From contig NZ_ABCS01000039.1 in the NCBI RefSeq assembly GCF_000170895.1, forward strand, positions 18,304-82,303: a DNA stretch of 64,000 nt, in the 5' to 3' direction. This document shows positions 41,929 through 49,746 of this stretch, in pieces. The DNA comes from Plesiocystis pacifica SIR-1. GTDB lineage: Bacteria > Myxococcota_A > Polyangia > Nannocystales > Nannocystaceae. The translations under genes and the position numbers were made by a program. The notes below the pieces were generated by a model. The model made no database searches, was not told where the DNA came from, and was given only the letters and a program-made list of their open reading frames with translations. Within the stretch, counting starts at the first letter, position 1. The number at the start of each line of letters is the position of its first letter.

Positions 41929-42470
41929 TCGGCGAGGGCGCGGTCGATCGCCGCGCGCAGCCGGCCCTCGGCGGCCTCGTCGTAGCCGGCCTGGACCGCG
42001 GCGACGTTACCGGCGCGGTCGATGACGTAGGTCGTCGGCATCTTCGGGGGCGCCCAGGCGTCGGCGATGGCGTGGTCGAGGTCGTGCACGAGGTGGAAGC
42101 TGACCGCGACCCGCTCGGCGAATTCGCGCATGGCGGCCTCGTCTTCGTCGACGGACACGCCGACGATCACGAGCGCCTCGCCGTAGGCTCGGGACAGGCC
42201 CTCGAGGGTGGGCATGGCGGCCTCGCAGGGCTCGCACCACGAGGCCCAAAAGTCGACGATGACGACCTTGCCGCGGAGCTCGGCGAGGCTCACGGGGGCG
42301 CCGGACAGGTCCTGGCCGGCGAGGGCGGGGGCGGCCTGGCCGACGGCGTCGCTCGGGGCCGCGGTCTTGGTCCCGCCGTCGCAGGCGAGGGGCATGGCGA
42401 GCAAGGCCGCGCACAGGAGCAGGGAGTGGGGTCGTGGGAGGGCCCGGGTCATGGTCATGGTCGTGGTCAT
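41925..42470 (-). CDS. TlpA/ResA-like thioredoxin lipoprotein
   Basis: This 181-residue periplasmic thiol-disulfide oxidoreductase is lipidated at Cys30 (PLAC). The redoxin domain has DFWASWCEPC (Cys79, Cys82) and the cis-proline segment PKMPTTYVIDRAG. It lies 3 bp after the DUF3570 gene on the same strand. In known clusters, a TlpA-like protein accompanies DUF3570/DUF4266 proteins, possibly keeping cysteines of a heme- or flavin-bearing partner reduced. The start includes a short MTTTMTMT repeat; internal ATGs are possible. Confidence 0.92.
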   Translation of the reverse strand: MTTTMTMTRALPRPHSLLLCAALLAMPLACDGGTKTAAPSDAVGQAAPALAGQDLSGAPVSLAELRGKVVIVDFWASWCEPCEAAMPTLEGLSRAYGEALVIVGVSVDEDEAAMREFAERVAVSFHLVHDLDHAIADAWAPPKMPTTYVIDRAGNVAAVQAGYDEAAEGRLRAAIDRALAD

Positions 42471-42473
42471 GGC

Positions 42474-43667
42474 TCAGAAGCTCGCGTGGAGGCTCAAGGT
42501 GCCCTGGCCCGCGAGCACGCGGTCGAGGCCAGGGAAGTCGTCGTAGCCGTAGTAGATGAGCTCGGTGTGCAGGCCCGCGCCCAGCTCGACGGGGGCGCGG
42601 GCGAGCTCGCGGCGCCAGTCGATGAGCAAGGTGCCGCCGTGGTCGAACATCGAGGACAGCTCGCGGTCGCGGGTCACGAAGGCCGGGAGCGCGGCGAGCT
42701 CGTAGCGCGAGCGGTAGAACCACGCCGCGCCCTGGAAGTAGGCCCGGTAGCCGAGCTCGAGCAGCACGCTGCGGCCGAGGACGACGCGCAGATCGGCGAG
42801 GGCGGTGTGGGACTGGAGCCGCCAGCTGTCGTAGTAAAAGCGGTAGCCCGCGCCCACGGACGCGCGCTTGCCCAGGGCCTGGCGCAGGCGCAGCGACGCG
42901 GCCTGGCGGTAGCGCTGCTCCGGGGCGACCTCCGGCACGCACAGCGGCGTGAGGCCGGCGCAGCGCGGCGAGCCGCCGAGGCCGACCCAGCGGTAGGGGC
43001 TCGCGTGGTAGCCGAAGCTGCTGCGCTGCTCGACGGCGACTTGCAGCAGCGTCCCGCGCCCGAGCAGCTGGGTGATGCCGAGCCACGCGCTGACCGTGCG
43101 CAGCGGTCGACGAAAGCCCGGGTCGCCCGCGCGCCCGACCCGATCTTCGCTCAGCGACGCGCGCCCTTCGACCCGGAGGTTGCGCTGCAGCCCCTCCCAG
43201 GCGACGCCGAGGGTGGGCCCGTGGGAGGCGTAGTCCGCCTCGAGGGACACGCGGTAGGCCCCGGTCAGCTGCACGCTCCCGCGCTCGTGGTCGACGGCCA
43301 GATCGATGGCGTCGCGGCGCTCTTCGACGAGGGGGCTCGCGGCCGTGCGGATGTCGACGGAGGCGCTGGTCCACACGTCGGCGGAGTAGACGAAGTCGAG
43401 GCCGGTGCGCCCGAAGTCCTGGCGGAAGCGGATCCGCGGGGCGACCACCGTGGTGCCGTCGCTGTCGCTGCGCACGTAGAGGGAGCCGGCGACCTCGCGC
43501 TCGACTTCCCGCTCGAGCTTGGGGGCTCGGGAGGGCTCGGGGTCGGCCTCGGCGACCGGGGCGGTCTCGCCCTCCGGCTCGGGTGCGAGGACGGCCTGCG
43601 CCCGGCCGACGCCAAAGCAAACGCTGACTATCGCGGTAAACGCGACGATCTGGATGAGCCGGTGCAT
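42474..43667 (-). CDS. DUF3570-type outer-membrane beta-barrel protein
   Basis: This 397-residue protein has a signal peptide ending AQA and a charged linker, then many alternating amphipathic strands (LDFVYSADVWTSASVDI, SLEADYASHGPTLGVAW, RYRQAASLRLRQALG) and a C-terminal LHASF with terminal Phe, as in outer-membrane barrels. It matches DUF3570 by layout and neighbourhood (DUF4266 and TlpA nearby). TAGGCT at 43683-43688 is the likely -10, with the Fur-like box immediately upstream. Confidence 0.82.
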   Translation of the reverse strand: MHRLIQIVAFTAIVSVCFGVGRAQAVLAPEPEGETAPVAEADPEPSRAPKLEREVEREVAGSLYVRSDSDGTTVVAPRIRFRQDFGRTGLDFVYSADVWTSASVDIRTAASPLVEERRDAIDLAVDHERGSVQLTGAYRVSLEADYASHGPTLGVAWEGLQRNLRVEGRASLSEDRVGRAGDPGFRRPLRTVSAWLGITQLLGRGTLLQVAVEQRSSFGYHASPYRWVGLGGSPRCAGLTPLCVPEVAPEQRYRQAASLRLRQALGKRASVGAGYRFYYDSWRLQSHTALADLRVVLGRSVLLELGYRAYFQGAAWFYRSRYELAALPAFVTRDRELSSMFDHGGTLLIDWRRELARAPVELGAGLHTELIYYGYDDFPGLDRVLAGQGTLSLHASF

Positions 43668-43696
43668 GCGTGGAGCTGGCGGAGCCTAGTGGATAT

Positions 43697-43715
43697 GAAA
43701 ACGATTGTCATCTTC
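43697..43715. promoter_or_regulatory. Fur-box-like operator in the divergent promoter
   Basis: GAAAACGATTGTCATCTTC matches 13 of 19 positions of the E. coli Fur consensus (counted by eye) and forms an imperfect palindrome ATGAAAACGA-TTG-TCATCTTCAT. It lies 8 bp upstream of the likely -10 of the DUF3570/TlpA unit and 26 bp before ATG 43742 of the opposite unit, so one repressor could control both. Confidence 0.5.
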
Positions 43716-43741
43716 ATGTTTGAGTGCTACATCCTCCGTCG

Positions 43742-44233
43742 ATGCGCGCACATGTCGCCGCCTGCGCGGCAGCTTGCCTGCTGCTGACCGCTTGCGCGTC
43801 GGATCCGAGCACCCTGCCCGCGCCCGACTACGAGCTGTTCCGGTCCGAGGTCTACCCGGTCCTGCTCCGGGACTGCGGCATGAGCAACTGCCACGGCGAC
43901 GAGGAGCGCTTCTTCGTGGTCTGGGGCCCGGGGCGGACTCGGCTGCCCGTGGATCCCTCCGAGCTCGACGAGGAAGACGCGGCCCCGAGCCCCTTCGATC
44001 CGCCGACGGAAGAGGAGATGTGGCTGAGCTACCAGCGGGCGCGGGCGGCCCTCGTCCACGGGGGCGAGGGCCTCGAGGAGGCGCCGCTGCTGGTCAAGCC
44101 CCTCGAGGGTCGCGGCCACGGGGGCAAGGACCGCTGGGATCGCAACCCGTGGTCTCGGGAGGACGCGCGCTGGCAGCTCGTGCGGGGCTGGGCCGCGGGG
44201 GAGATCACCTTCGACGGGGGGCCGCAGCCGTGA
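43742..44233 (+). CDS. Cytochrome-like lipoprotein (C-x4-CH)
   Basis: This 163-residue lipoprotein (Cys18, LLTAC) has the sequence RSEVYPVLLRDCGMSNCHGDEERFF. The C-x4-CH motif resembles that of the 31.6-kb protein rather than a standard CxxCH. The remainder (QLVRGWAAGEITFDG) fits a small c-type-cytochrome-like domain. ATG 43742 is preferred over 43724. Its stop overlaps the GTG of the next gene by GTGA. Confidence 0.75.
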   Translation: MRAHVAACAAACLLLTACASDPSTLPAPDYELFRSEVYPVLLRDCGMSNCHGDEERFFVVWGPGRTRLPVDPSELDEEDAAPSPFDPPTEEEMWLSYQRARAALVHGGEGLEEAPLLVKPLEGRGHGGKDRWDRNPWSREDARWQLVRGWAAGEITFDGGPQP

Positions 44234-45111
44234 ACGCGATGGTGTTCGTCCTGGCCGCGCTGGCCTACTCCAACCCCAAGCTGTTCGACGCCCCGGCCCA
44301 CGAAGGCGGCGGGGCGGGGCGCTACTACACGGGCTCGCGCGGGGACGGCTACGGCTGCGACGCCTGCCACGGCGGCGGCGCGAAGGACTTCGCCCTCGAG
44401 GTCGAGGGCCTCCCGCTCGGGGGCTGGGCCGCGGGCGCGACCTACACCCTCGACATCGCGTGGTCGCCGACCATCGAGCACGCGTCCGTGCTCGCAGAGT
44501 TCACCGACGGGGACGGCCGAGCCGTGGGCTCGCTGAGCTTGCCCCCGGAGGATCTGCTGACGCCGCCGGAGCTGTGCGGCAGCGGGAACCGGGCGGCGAA
44601 GCAGGTCGAGCTCGAGGACGAGCGCGTGTTGTTGACCATCGGCGACTGCGGGGCGCACCGCCTGCGCGCGCAGTGGCAGGCGCCCGACGAAGCGAGCGTG
44701 GGCCCGATCAACCTGCACATCGCCGCGGTCGCGGGCGATGGTTCGGGGGACGCGTCGGGGGACTCCGTCGCCCTGGAGAACCGCGAGCTGCGACCCCTGG
44801 GCTACGCCGAACAAGGCTGCCAGATCGCCGACACGCCGGAGCGAGGCCGCTGGGGGCTGCTCGCGCTGGGCCTGCTCGGCCTCGCGGGCCTGCGTCGACG
44901 CTCGACGCTGGCTGCGGTGGCCGTCGTCGCGGCTCTGAGCGCGAGCGCCTGCGTCAACGTCCAGCCCTACGAGCGCGGCCGCCTCGCGCAGCCCGACATG
45001 GAGCTGGAGCTCGACGCGGATTTGATGGCCGGGCCGCACCACGCGGTCGAGTATCGAGAGGGCTCGGCGGGGGCGCTCGGGGGCGCCGGAGGTGGCTGTG
45101 GCTGCAACTGA
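44230..45111 (+). CDS. Fusion: CxxCH choice-of-anchor-type protein with sorting tail, joined to a DUF4266 lipoprotein
   Basis: This is one open frame of 293 residues from GTG 44230 (GTGA overlap upstream). Part 1 has an export segment, GCDACHGG with Cys43-x2-Cys46-His47 (classical heme c motif), a beta domain, then RGRWGLLALGLLGLAGLRRR (about 211-230), which is a C-terminal sorting tail normally ending a protein. Part 2 immediately continues as a second lipoprotein signal with ASAC (Cys241) and VQPYERGRLAQPDMEL, ending GGGCGCN, the signature of DUF4266. Either two proteins were fused by loss of a stop, or the second half also starts internally (in-frame GTG near 44919). DUF4266 proteins normally accompany DUF3570 barrels, as here. 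Confidence 0.82.
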   Translation: MNAMVFVLAALAYSNPKLFDAPAHEGGGAGRYYTGSRGDGYGCDACHGGGAKDFALEVEGLPLGGWAAGATYTLDIAWSPTIEHASVLAEFTDGDGRAVGSLSLPPEDLLTPPELCGSGNRAAKQVELEDERVLLTIGDCGAHRLRAQWQAPDEASVGPINLHIAAVAGDGSGDASGDSVALENRELRPLGYAEQGCQIADTPERGRWGLLALGLLGLAGLRRRSTLAAVAVVAALSASACVNVQPYERGRLAQPDMELELDADLMAGPHHAVEYREGSAGALGGAGGGCGCN

Positions 45112-46264
45112 GCGCCTTGGAGTCTCGGCCTTGGTGGGCGCGGCGGTGCTGTGTCTGGTCGCCTGCGAAGACCCCGGCGGGTTGCGCATCGAAGACCCCG
45201 AGGCGCCGAGCGACGCCGGCCCGCAGTGGGGCTCGGACGAGCTCGGCGAGGAGGGCAACCTGCCCGACACCGGCCTCCCGGAGACGGAGGGCTCGGGCTC
45301 GGACGAAGAGGGCGGCGAGGCGAACCCGACCTTCGTGGAGCCGGGGGCGACCTGGCGCTACGAGACGGGCGCCGCGGCTTCGCCCGAGTGGATGAGCCCT
45401 GCCTTCGACGACAGCGCCTGGTCCGAGGGCCCCGCTCCGCTGGGGGCGCTGCTCCAGGTCGCGACGCCGATCCCTGCCGGCCCCGCGCGCTTTCGGACCC
45501 GCTTCGAGGTCGAGGATCCGGGCGCCGTGTCCGGCTTGAACCTGCGCTTGCGTCGCGACGACGGCGCGGTGGTCTGGCTCAACGGCACGGAGGTGTTTCG
45601 CACCAACGTGCCCGCGAGCCCGAGCCTGCTCGAGCCCAGCGTCTACAGCCTGAGCGAGACCATCCTCTACGACGCCTTTCACTACTATCACGCCTTCCCG
45701 GATCCGGCGCTGCTGGTCCCCGGCACGAACACCCTCGCCGTCGCCATCCACGGCTACGAGGCCCTCGATCCCGACTCCGTCCTCGACGCCCTGCTCCGCG
45801 CCCACGACCCCAGCGCGCCGCCGGAGGTGCTGACCTGCCGCGTGCGCACGACGAGCTACGGCGGCAAGTACGGGCCGCGGCACGTGGGCGCGATCTGGAT
45901 CGAGGACGCGCAGGGCGTCTTCGTGCGCAGCCTCGAGGTCTGGGGCGATGTTCGACGCGAGCACCTCGTGACCTGGGTCTCCGCCAGCGCGGAGAACGAC
46001 GTCGACGCCATCACCTACGCGACCCGTCGGGTCCACGGCACGCACCAGGCGACCTGGGACCTGCTCCGGGCCGACGGGACCCCGGCGACGCCGGGCCTCT
46101 ACCGCCTGCGCGCCGAGATCACCGAGGTCAACTCCAACGGCAACGCCGCGCCGGGTCCGACCATGGCCATCGACTTCGAGCTCGGCGCAGGTCCGACCCT
46201 GATCACCGAACTCAGCGCGGGAGACCCCGCGCGCTTCACCGACATCCTGCTCTACAGCCCCTGA
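45092..46264 (+). CDS. DUF2271-containing lipoprotein
   Basis: This 390-residue lipoprotein (Cys25, LVAC) starts at GTG 45092, inside the end of the preceding gene (20-nt overlap). After an acidic spacer comes a beta-sandwich (RFRTRFEVEDPG, LRRDDGAVVWLNGTEVFR). The C-terminal part has GKYGPRHVGAIWIEDAQG, FVRSLEVWG and RREHLVTWVSAS, the hallmark of DUF2271, a periplasmic family found beside flavin transferase (ApbE) systems. No ApbE is present in the window. Confidence 0.83.
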   Translation: MAVAATERLGVSALVGAAVLCLVACEDPGGLRIEDPEAPSDAGPQWGSDELGEEGNLPDTGLPETEGSGSDEEGGEANPTFVEPGATWRYETGAAASPEWMSPAFDDSAWSEGPAPLGALLQVATPIPAGPARFRTRFEVEDPGAVSGLNLRLRRDDGAVVWLNGTEVFRTNVPASPSLLEPSVYSLSETILYDAFHYYHAFPDPALLVPGTNTLAVAIHGYEALDPDSVLDALLRAHDPSAPPEVLTCRVRTTSYGGKYGPRHVGAIWIEDAQGVFVRSLEVWGDVRREHLVTWVSASAENDVDAITYATRRVHGTHQATWDLLRADGTPATPGLYRLRAEITEVNSNGNAAPGPTMAIDFELGAGPTLITELSAGDPARFTDILLYSP

Positions 46265-46271
46265 GACCGCC

Positions 46272-46685
46272 ATGCATCGCTCCTTGCAATCTGGACCGCT
46301 CCTCGCCCTCGCCCTCGCCCTCTCGGGCTGCGGCGGGCTCGGCAACAACGAAGACGGGACGACCACCGCGACCACGTCGACGCCTCCGTGGTCGGAGACC
46401 AGCGACGACGAGGTCGGCACCACCGACGAGGGGGGAGACGAAGAGAGCGAGAGCGAGAGCTCGACGACCACCGACGACGGCGGCGTGACGGAAGAGGACG
46501 ACGGCGTTGATACTCTCCCGGGCCTCCCCGATCTGCCTCCCTCGGGCTCCGACGAGGACGACGAGGACGACGAGGACGACGAGGACGACGAGGACGACGA
46601 GGATGACGAGGATGACGAGGACGACGAGGACGACGAGGACGACGAGGACGAGGACGATGACGAGGATGACGACGACGACGACTGA
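46272..46685 (+). CDS. Lipoprotein with Asp/Glu repeat tail
   Basis: This 137-residue lipoprotein (Cys20, LSGC) has a Thr/Ser/Glu-rich middle and a tail made almost only of Asp-Glu-Asp repeats ending in six Asp. No globular domain is visible. A surface polyanion that could bind calcium or other cations is plausible. The coding DNA of the tail is a simple repeat and overlaps the start of the next gene in another frame. Confidence 0.7.
   Translation: MHRSLQSGPLLALALALSGCGGLGNNEDGTTTATTSTPPWSETSDDEVGTTDEGGDEESESESSTTTDDGGVTEEDDGVDTLPGLPDLPPSGSDEDDEDDEDDEDDEDDEDDEDDEDDEDDEDDEDEDDDEDDDDDD
46552..46682 (+). repeat. GAC/GAG microsatellite
   Basis: About 130 bp of repeated GACGAGGAC-type units encode the (DED)n tail. 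In the next frame the same bases read Thr/Arg repeats and provide the first codons of the gene at 46666. Such tracts are prone to slippage. Confidence 0.85.
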
Positions 46686-47754
46686 TCGCCTCCTCGTCGC
46701 CCTCAGCCTCGCCCTCGCCAGCTGCGCGACCACGCCCACGGACACGAAGTCCCTCGATCTCGAGGGGGCCGAGCACGCGGGCGCTGGGGTCGCGGTAGGG
46801 GAGGCCCCCGCGATCGAGCCCGACGACTGGGACGGCCTCGAGGCCGCGCTCCAGGGCGAGGGGCTCGTCGGTTGGATGCACGCCTCGGTCCCCGAGGCGG
46901 GGCTGTTCGTGTTCACCTACCGCAAGCCCGGGGACTTCTTCGCTTACGTCGACCTCCCCCTGGCCCCGACCAAGGAGAGCTACGCCGCCCTCGCCGAGCT
47001 GAGCCGTCACGACGAGGTCCGCCTCTACGGCAGCTTCGTCGGCAACGGGGCGTCCAAGCCCCACGTCCGCGTCTCCAAGGTCGAGCTCGTCGAGGCCTAC
47101 GCCTCCGCCTACGAGACGCCGGCCTACGCGCGCGAGCTGTCGCTCCCCGAGGGGCTCTTGGAGGAGACCGAGATCGTCGCCAAGGTCCACGCCGTCGGCG
47201 GAGAAGGATCGGTCCTGGTGCTCGAGTGGCAAGACGCGGTGGTCCCCGTGCGGGTCAGCCGGCCCGAGCTCGTGAACGACCTGTGGCGCAACGACAAGGT
47301 CCGCGTCGCCGTCGCACCCGCGCCCTACCCAGGCAAGCCCGCCCACTGGCTCCTCGACACCGAGGCCGCGCAGCCCCTCGAGCTGCTCGAGCGCGTGGCC
47401 GAGCACCACGGCGAGCCCACGACCCTGCGCGGGCGGCTGGTGCTGTTCCCCAAGAGCCCGCAGATCATCTTCGACATCTACGCCCTCCAGGTCGAGGACG
47501 CCGACGGCATCCGGCGCAACTACACATTGGTCAACTTCGAGGACATGGACGCCTTCGAGGCCATCCGCGGGCGCCTCGGTGAGATCTGGGCGGCCTCGCC
47601 GGAGGCCGCGGTCAACGGCCGCAACAAGCTGGTCAAGCCGGGCCTCGAGCTCGAGGTCCAGGGGATCCTCAACGTGGTGTCGCCGGCCCAGGCGAACCCG
47701 CAGCTGCTGCTCGACTCGCCCGACAGCATCCGCGTGCTCGGGGACGCGCCGTGA
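46666..47754 (+). CDS. Lipoprotein, possible OB-fold domain
   Basis: This 362-residue lipoprotein starts at ATG 46666 within the repeat tail of the preceding gene (20-nt overlap); the first residues MTRMTTTTT come from the microsatellite. The signal ends LASC (Cys23). The body has two similar halves with beta-rich segments (FAYVDLPLAPTKESY, VRLYGSFVGNG; later TTLRGRLVLFPKSP, LELEVQGILNVVSP) suggestive of repeated OB-folds. Function unknown. The GTGA overlap at 47751 couples it to the methyltransferase. Confidence 0.7.
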   Translation: MTTTTTDRLLVALSLALASCATTPTDTKSLDLEGAEHAGAGVAVGEAPAIEPDDWDGLEAALQGEGLVGWMHASVPEAGLFVFTYRKPGDFFAYVDLPLAPTKESYAALAELSRHDEVRLYGSFVGNGASKPHVRVSKVELVEAYASAYETPAYARELSLPEGLLEETEIVAKVHAVGGEGSVLVLEWQDAVVPVRVSRPELVNDLWRNDKVRVAVAPAPYPGKPAHWLLDTEAAQPLELLERVAEHHGEPTTLRGRLVLFPKSPQIIFDIYALQVEDADGIRRNYTLVNFEDMDAFEAIRGRLGEIWAASPEAAVNGRNKLVKPGLELEVQGILNVVSPAQANPQLLLDSPDSIRVLGDAP

Positions 47755-48575
47755 GCCATCCCGAGTCGAGCAGCCAACGCGAATACTGGAACCAGCGCGG
47801 AGGCGCGAGGTGGGTGCGCAACCACGCCCGCCTCGCGGCGCTGCTGCAGCCCTACGAAGATCTCCTGCTCGAGCGCGCGCAGCTGAAGAAGGGCATGGCG
47901 GTGGTCGACGTGGGCTGCGGCATGGGCTCGCTGACCGCGGCGGTGGCCAGGGTTTGCGGGCCGGCGAAGGTGTGCGGCGTGGACATCTCCGAGCCCATGC
48001 TCTGCGCGGCCCGAGCGGCCTGCCCAACGCTGCGCTTGCTCGACGCCGACGCCCAGACCTGGACCCCCTCCGAGCCCGTCGACCGAGTCCTGTCGCGCTT
48101 TGGGGTCATGTTCTTCCCGGACCCGGCCGCGGCCTTCGCCAACATGCGCGGCTGGCTCGGCGATGGCGGCCGCTTCGTGGCGCTCGTCTGGCGAGCCATG
48201 GCCCACAACCCGTGGATCCGCGACGCCGTCGAGGTGTTCGAGCGCCACGTATCGACGCCCAGCTACGCGCCCGGCGGGCCGGGGCCCTGGTCCCTCGCCG
48301 ACCGCGACGCCCTCGCAGCCTTGCTGCACGAGTCAGGCTTTGGCGCCGTCGAGATCGAGGCCCAGAGCCTCACGCTGCGCGTCCAGGGCGACGCCGAGGC
48401 GGCGCTGAACTACTACTGCGAGTGGAGCCCGTCGGCGCGTTTGTTCGAGGCGGCCGACGCCGAGCAGTCGGCCGCTCTGCGCCGCGACTTCGAGGCCCTG
48501 GTCGCCGGGTCCTTCGACGGCGCGGGGATCGACCTGGGCAGCTCGGTGTGGGTCGTGTCGGCGAGCGCGGGGTAG
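47751..48575 (+). CDS. Class I SAM-dependent methyltransferase
   Basis: This 274-residue soluble methyltransferase has motif I VVDVGCGMGS (51-60), the acidic CGVDISEPML, RVLSRFGVMFFPDPAAAFANMRGWL as motif IV/V, and GRFVALVWRAM. It resembles UbiE-like small-molecule methyltransferases. The substrate is unknown. GTG 47751 overlaps the lipoprotein stop. Downstream lies a gene-fragment scar. Confidence 0.88.
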   Translation: MSHPESSSQREYWNQRGGARWVRNHARLAALLQPYEDLLLERAQLKKGMAVVDVGCGMGSLTAAVARVCGPAKVCGVDISEPMLCAARAACPTLRLLDADAQTWTPSEPVDRVLSRFGVMFFPDPAAAFANMRGWLGDGGRFVALVWRAMAHNPWIRDAVEVFERHVSTPSYAPGGPGPWSLADRDALAALLHESGFGAVEIEAQSLTLRVQGDAEAALNYYCEWSPSARLFEAADAEQSAALRRDFEALVAGSFDGAGIDLGSSVWVVSASAG

Positions 48576-48748
48576 GCGTCCGAGAAAGTGGACACCTCGT
48601 CGTCGAAGATGCGCGTGCGCAAGGAGGCGCCGAGCAGGCTCGGGATCCCGCGCCACTCGTCGAAGTCGTAGTCGAGGCGCTCGACGATCTCGACGGCCTT
48701 GGGGTCGTGAACCAGGCCCGAGGCCTTGCGGGTCTCCTCGGCGCGCCC
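48576..48748 (-). pseudogene. N-terminal fragment of an LCM-type (PPM-family) methyltransferase
   Basis: One minus-strand frame reads EGRAEETRKASGLVHDPKAVEI, then VERLDYDFDEWRG and LRTRIFDDEVSTFSDAYPALAD (in parts). This matches the beginning of leucine-carboxyl-methyltransferase-family proteins (AEETRRPDGLIxDPxAVELVERxDYDF). It is cut at the 5' side next to the HTH gene and breaks off before motif I, running into the antisense of the intact methyltransferase. It is a remnant without a start. Confidence 0.65.
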
Positions 48749-48749
48749 T

Positions 48750-48950
48750 TCAGCTGGTCAGGGGCGCTGCGTCGAACCACTCGATGAGCGCGTCGCAGCG
48801 AAAGCGCAGCATGTGTCCGGCCCGGTGCGCGCCCGGGATCTCACCGCGGGCGGCGAGGTCGTAGATGGCCTTGCGGTGGACGCCGAGGAGCGCGGCGACG
48901 TCCTCGGGCTCGAGGTACTCGGGGGTCACGGCGGTGCTGGGCTGATGCAT
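48750..48950 (-). CDS. Excisionase-like helix-turn-helix protein (66 aa)
   Basis: This small DNA-binding protein has the sequence YLEPEDVAALLGVHRKAIYDLAARGEIPGAHRAGHMLRFR (in parts), the MerR/excisionase-type helix-turn-helix (HTH_17) seen in phage and plasmid Xis or small regulators. Start ATG 48950. With the fragments on either side it suggests the residue of an integrated element, though no integrase is present. Confidence 0.85.
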   Translation of the reverse strand: MHQPSTAVTPEYLEPEDVAALLGVHRKAIYDLAARGEIPGAHRAGHMLRFRCDALIEWFDAAPLTS

Positions 48951-48986
48951 GGCGGGTTCTTCGATGGGCGAGGGGAGAGGGCGGAG

Positions 48987-49140
48987 TCAGCAGCCGATCG
49001 CTCGGCTCGCGGGGCCGGCTTCGTAGCCGTCCTGGAAGGCCTCCCAGATCACGCTGGCGACCACCGCGTTATCGAGCCCGCCCGAGACGGTGGGGCTGCG
49101 CTTGGCCTGGGTCCTCGGTAGCGACTCATGGATTCTCTCT
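48987..49140 (-). pseudogene. C-terminal gene fragment, unidentified
   Basis: A minus-strand frame with coding-like composition reads SLPRTQAKRSPTVSGGLDNAV, then VASVIWEAFQDGYEAGPASRAIGC, ending at a TGA (48987-48989). It lacks a start codon, and an in-frame stop lies just upstream in A+T-rich DNA, so it looks like the tail of a lost gene. I cannot name the family. Confidence 0.35.
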
Positions 49141-49537
49141 GCACTTCAATTGACGATAATGAAATCCAAAATCAAATAATTTATTCTCTCCACTCGAAAT
49201 CGGCCGATGAGAGCCTCTAGAGATGGATTTTTGGATTTCTTTGATATCGAATGTCAGATTTGAAGAGGTGTGCGGGTATCCCGCCAGTCTGCGAGAGCGC
49301 TCCTCATCGAACCGGATCACGCATCGAGCCGCCCCTGCCATCACGTGTCGAAGGCTCCGCTTGCCCACCCAACACCAGCCCTTCGTCAGGTTTTCGCAGA
49401 CGCCACGCGACCGTGCGTGAGTCGTCCGCGCGGCTGTCCAGGTAGGTGGGTCGCGCCCCTCGGCCGCGAGCGAACGAGCGACCTTTCTGGACCCAGCTTC
49501 GATATACTGCGCGCTCGACCGAAGGAATCTCCTCCTG
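49141..49537. other. A+T-rich island and promoter region before the Ni-SOD operon
   Basis: About 110 bp from 49141 are strikingly A+T-rich for this genome (TTGACGATAATGAAATCC, AATCAAATAATTTATTC), with ATCGGCCGAT and CTCTAGAG palindromes near 49200-49225. The rest is of mixed composition without a credible gene. TATACT at 49503-49508 is a good -10, about 30 nt before ATG 49538, which also has an AGGAATC-type ribosome site. Confidence 0.5.
49503..49508 (+). promoter_or_regulatory. -10 element of the Ni-SOD operon
   Basis: TATACT lies 29 nt upstream of ATG 49538, leaving room for a leader of about 22 nt with a ribosome site (GAAGGAATC). Unlike the leaderless cases in the window, this is a conventional arrangement. 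Confidence 0.5.
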
Positions 49538-49729
49538 ATGCGAACGCTGACCACCGCTCTCCTCCTCACTCTGATCCCGAGCATCGCCTGGGCCCACGAA
49601 GGGCACGCCGCTGGCTCTGGCTGGAGCCACCATGCTCTCGAGATCGGCGTGGCGATGATCATCATCACCGCCTTCGCCTTCGCCTTTACCCCCGCCCGCC
49701 AGGCCATTGGCCAGCGCAAAGACGCCTGA
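49538..49729 (+). CDS. Small exported His-containing membrane protein of the Ni-SOD operon
   Basis: This 63-residue protein has a signal peptide ending IAWAHEGHAAG, so the mature N-terminus would be HEGH, followed by SHHALEIG and one transmembrane helix (VAMIIITAFAFAFTP). Several histidines near the exported N-terminus could bind nickel or another metal. It lies 17 bp upstream of sodN, so a role in nickel delivery is plausible but unproven. Confidence 0.75.
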   Translation: MRTLTTALLLTLIPSIAWAHEGHAAGSGWSHHALEIGVAMIIITAFAFAFTPARQAIGQRKDA

Positions 49730-49746
49730 ACCACCGGAGTCGACGC

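Noticed and set aside
49155..49173. GATAATGAAATCCAAAATC as a Fur box
   Set aside because: It agrees with many consensus positions, but the whole segment is A+T-rich, the right half is not palindromic and it is about 370 bp from the operon start.
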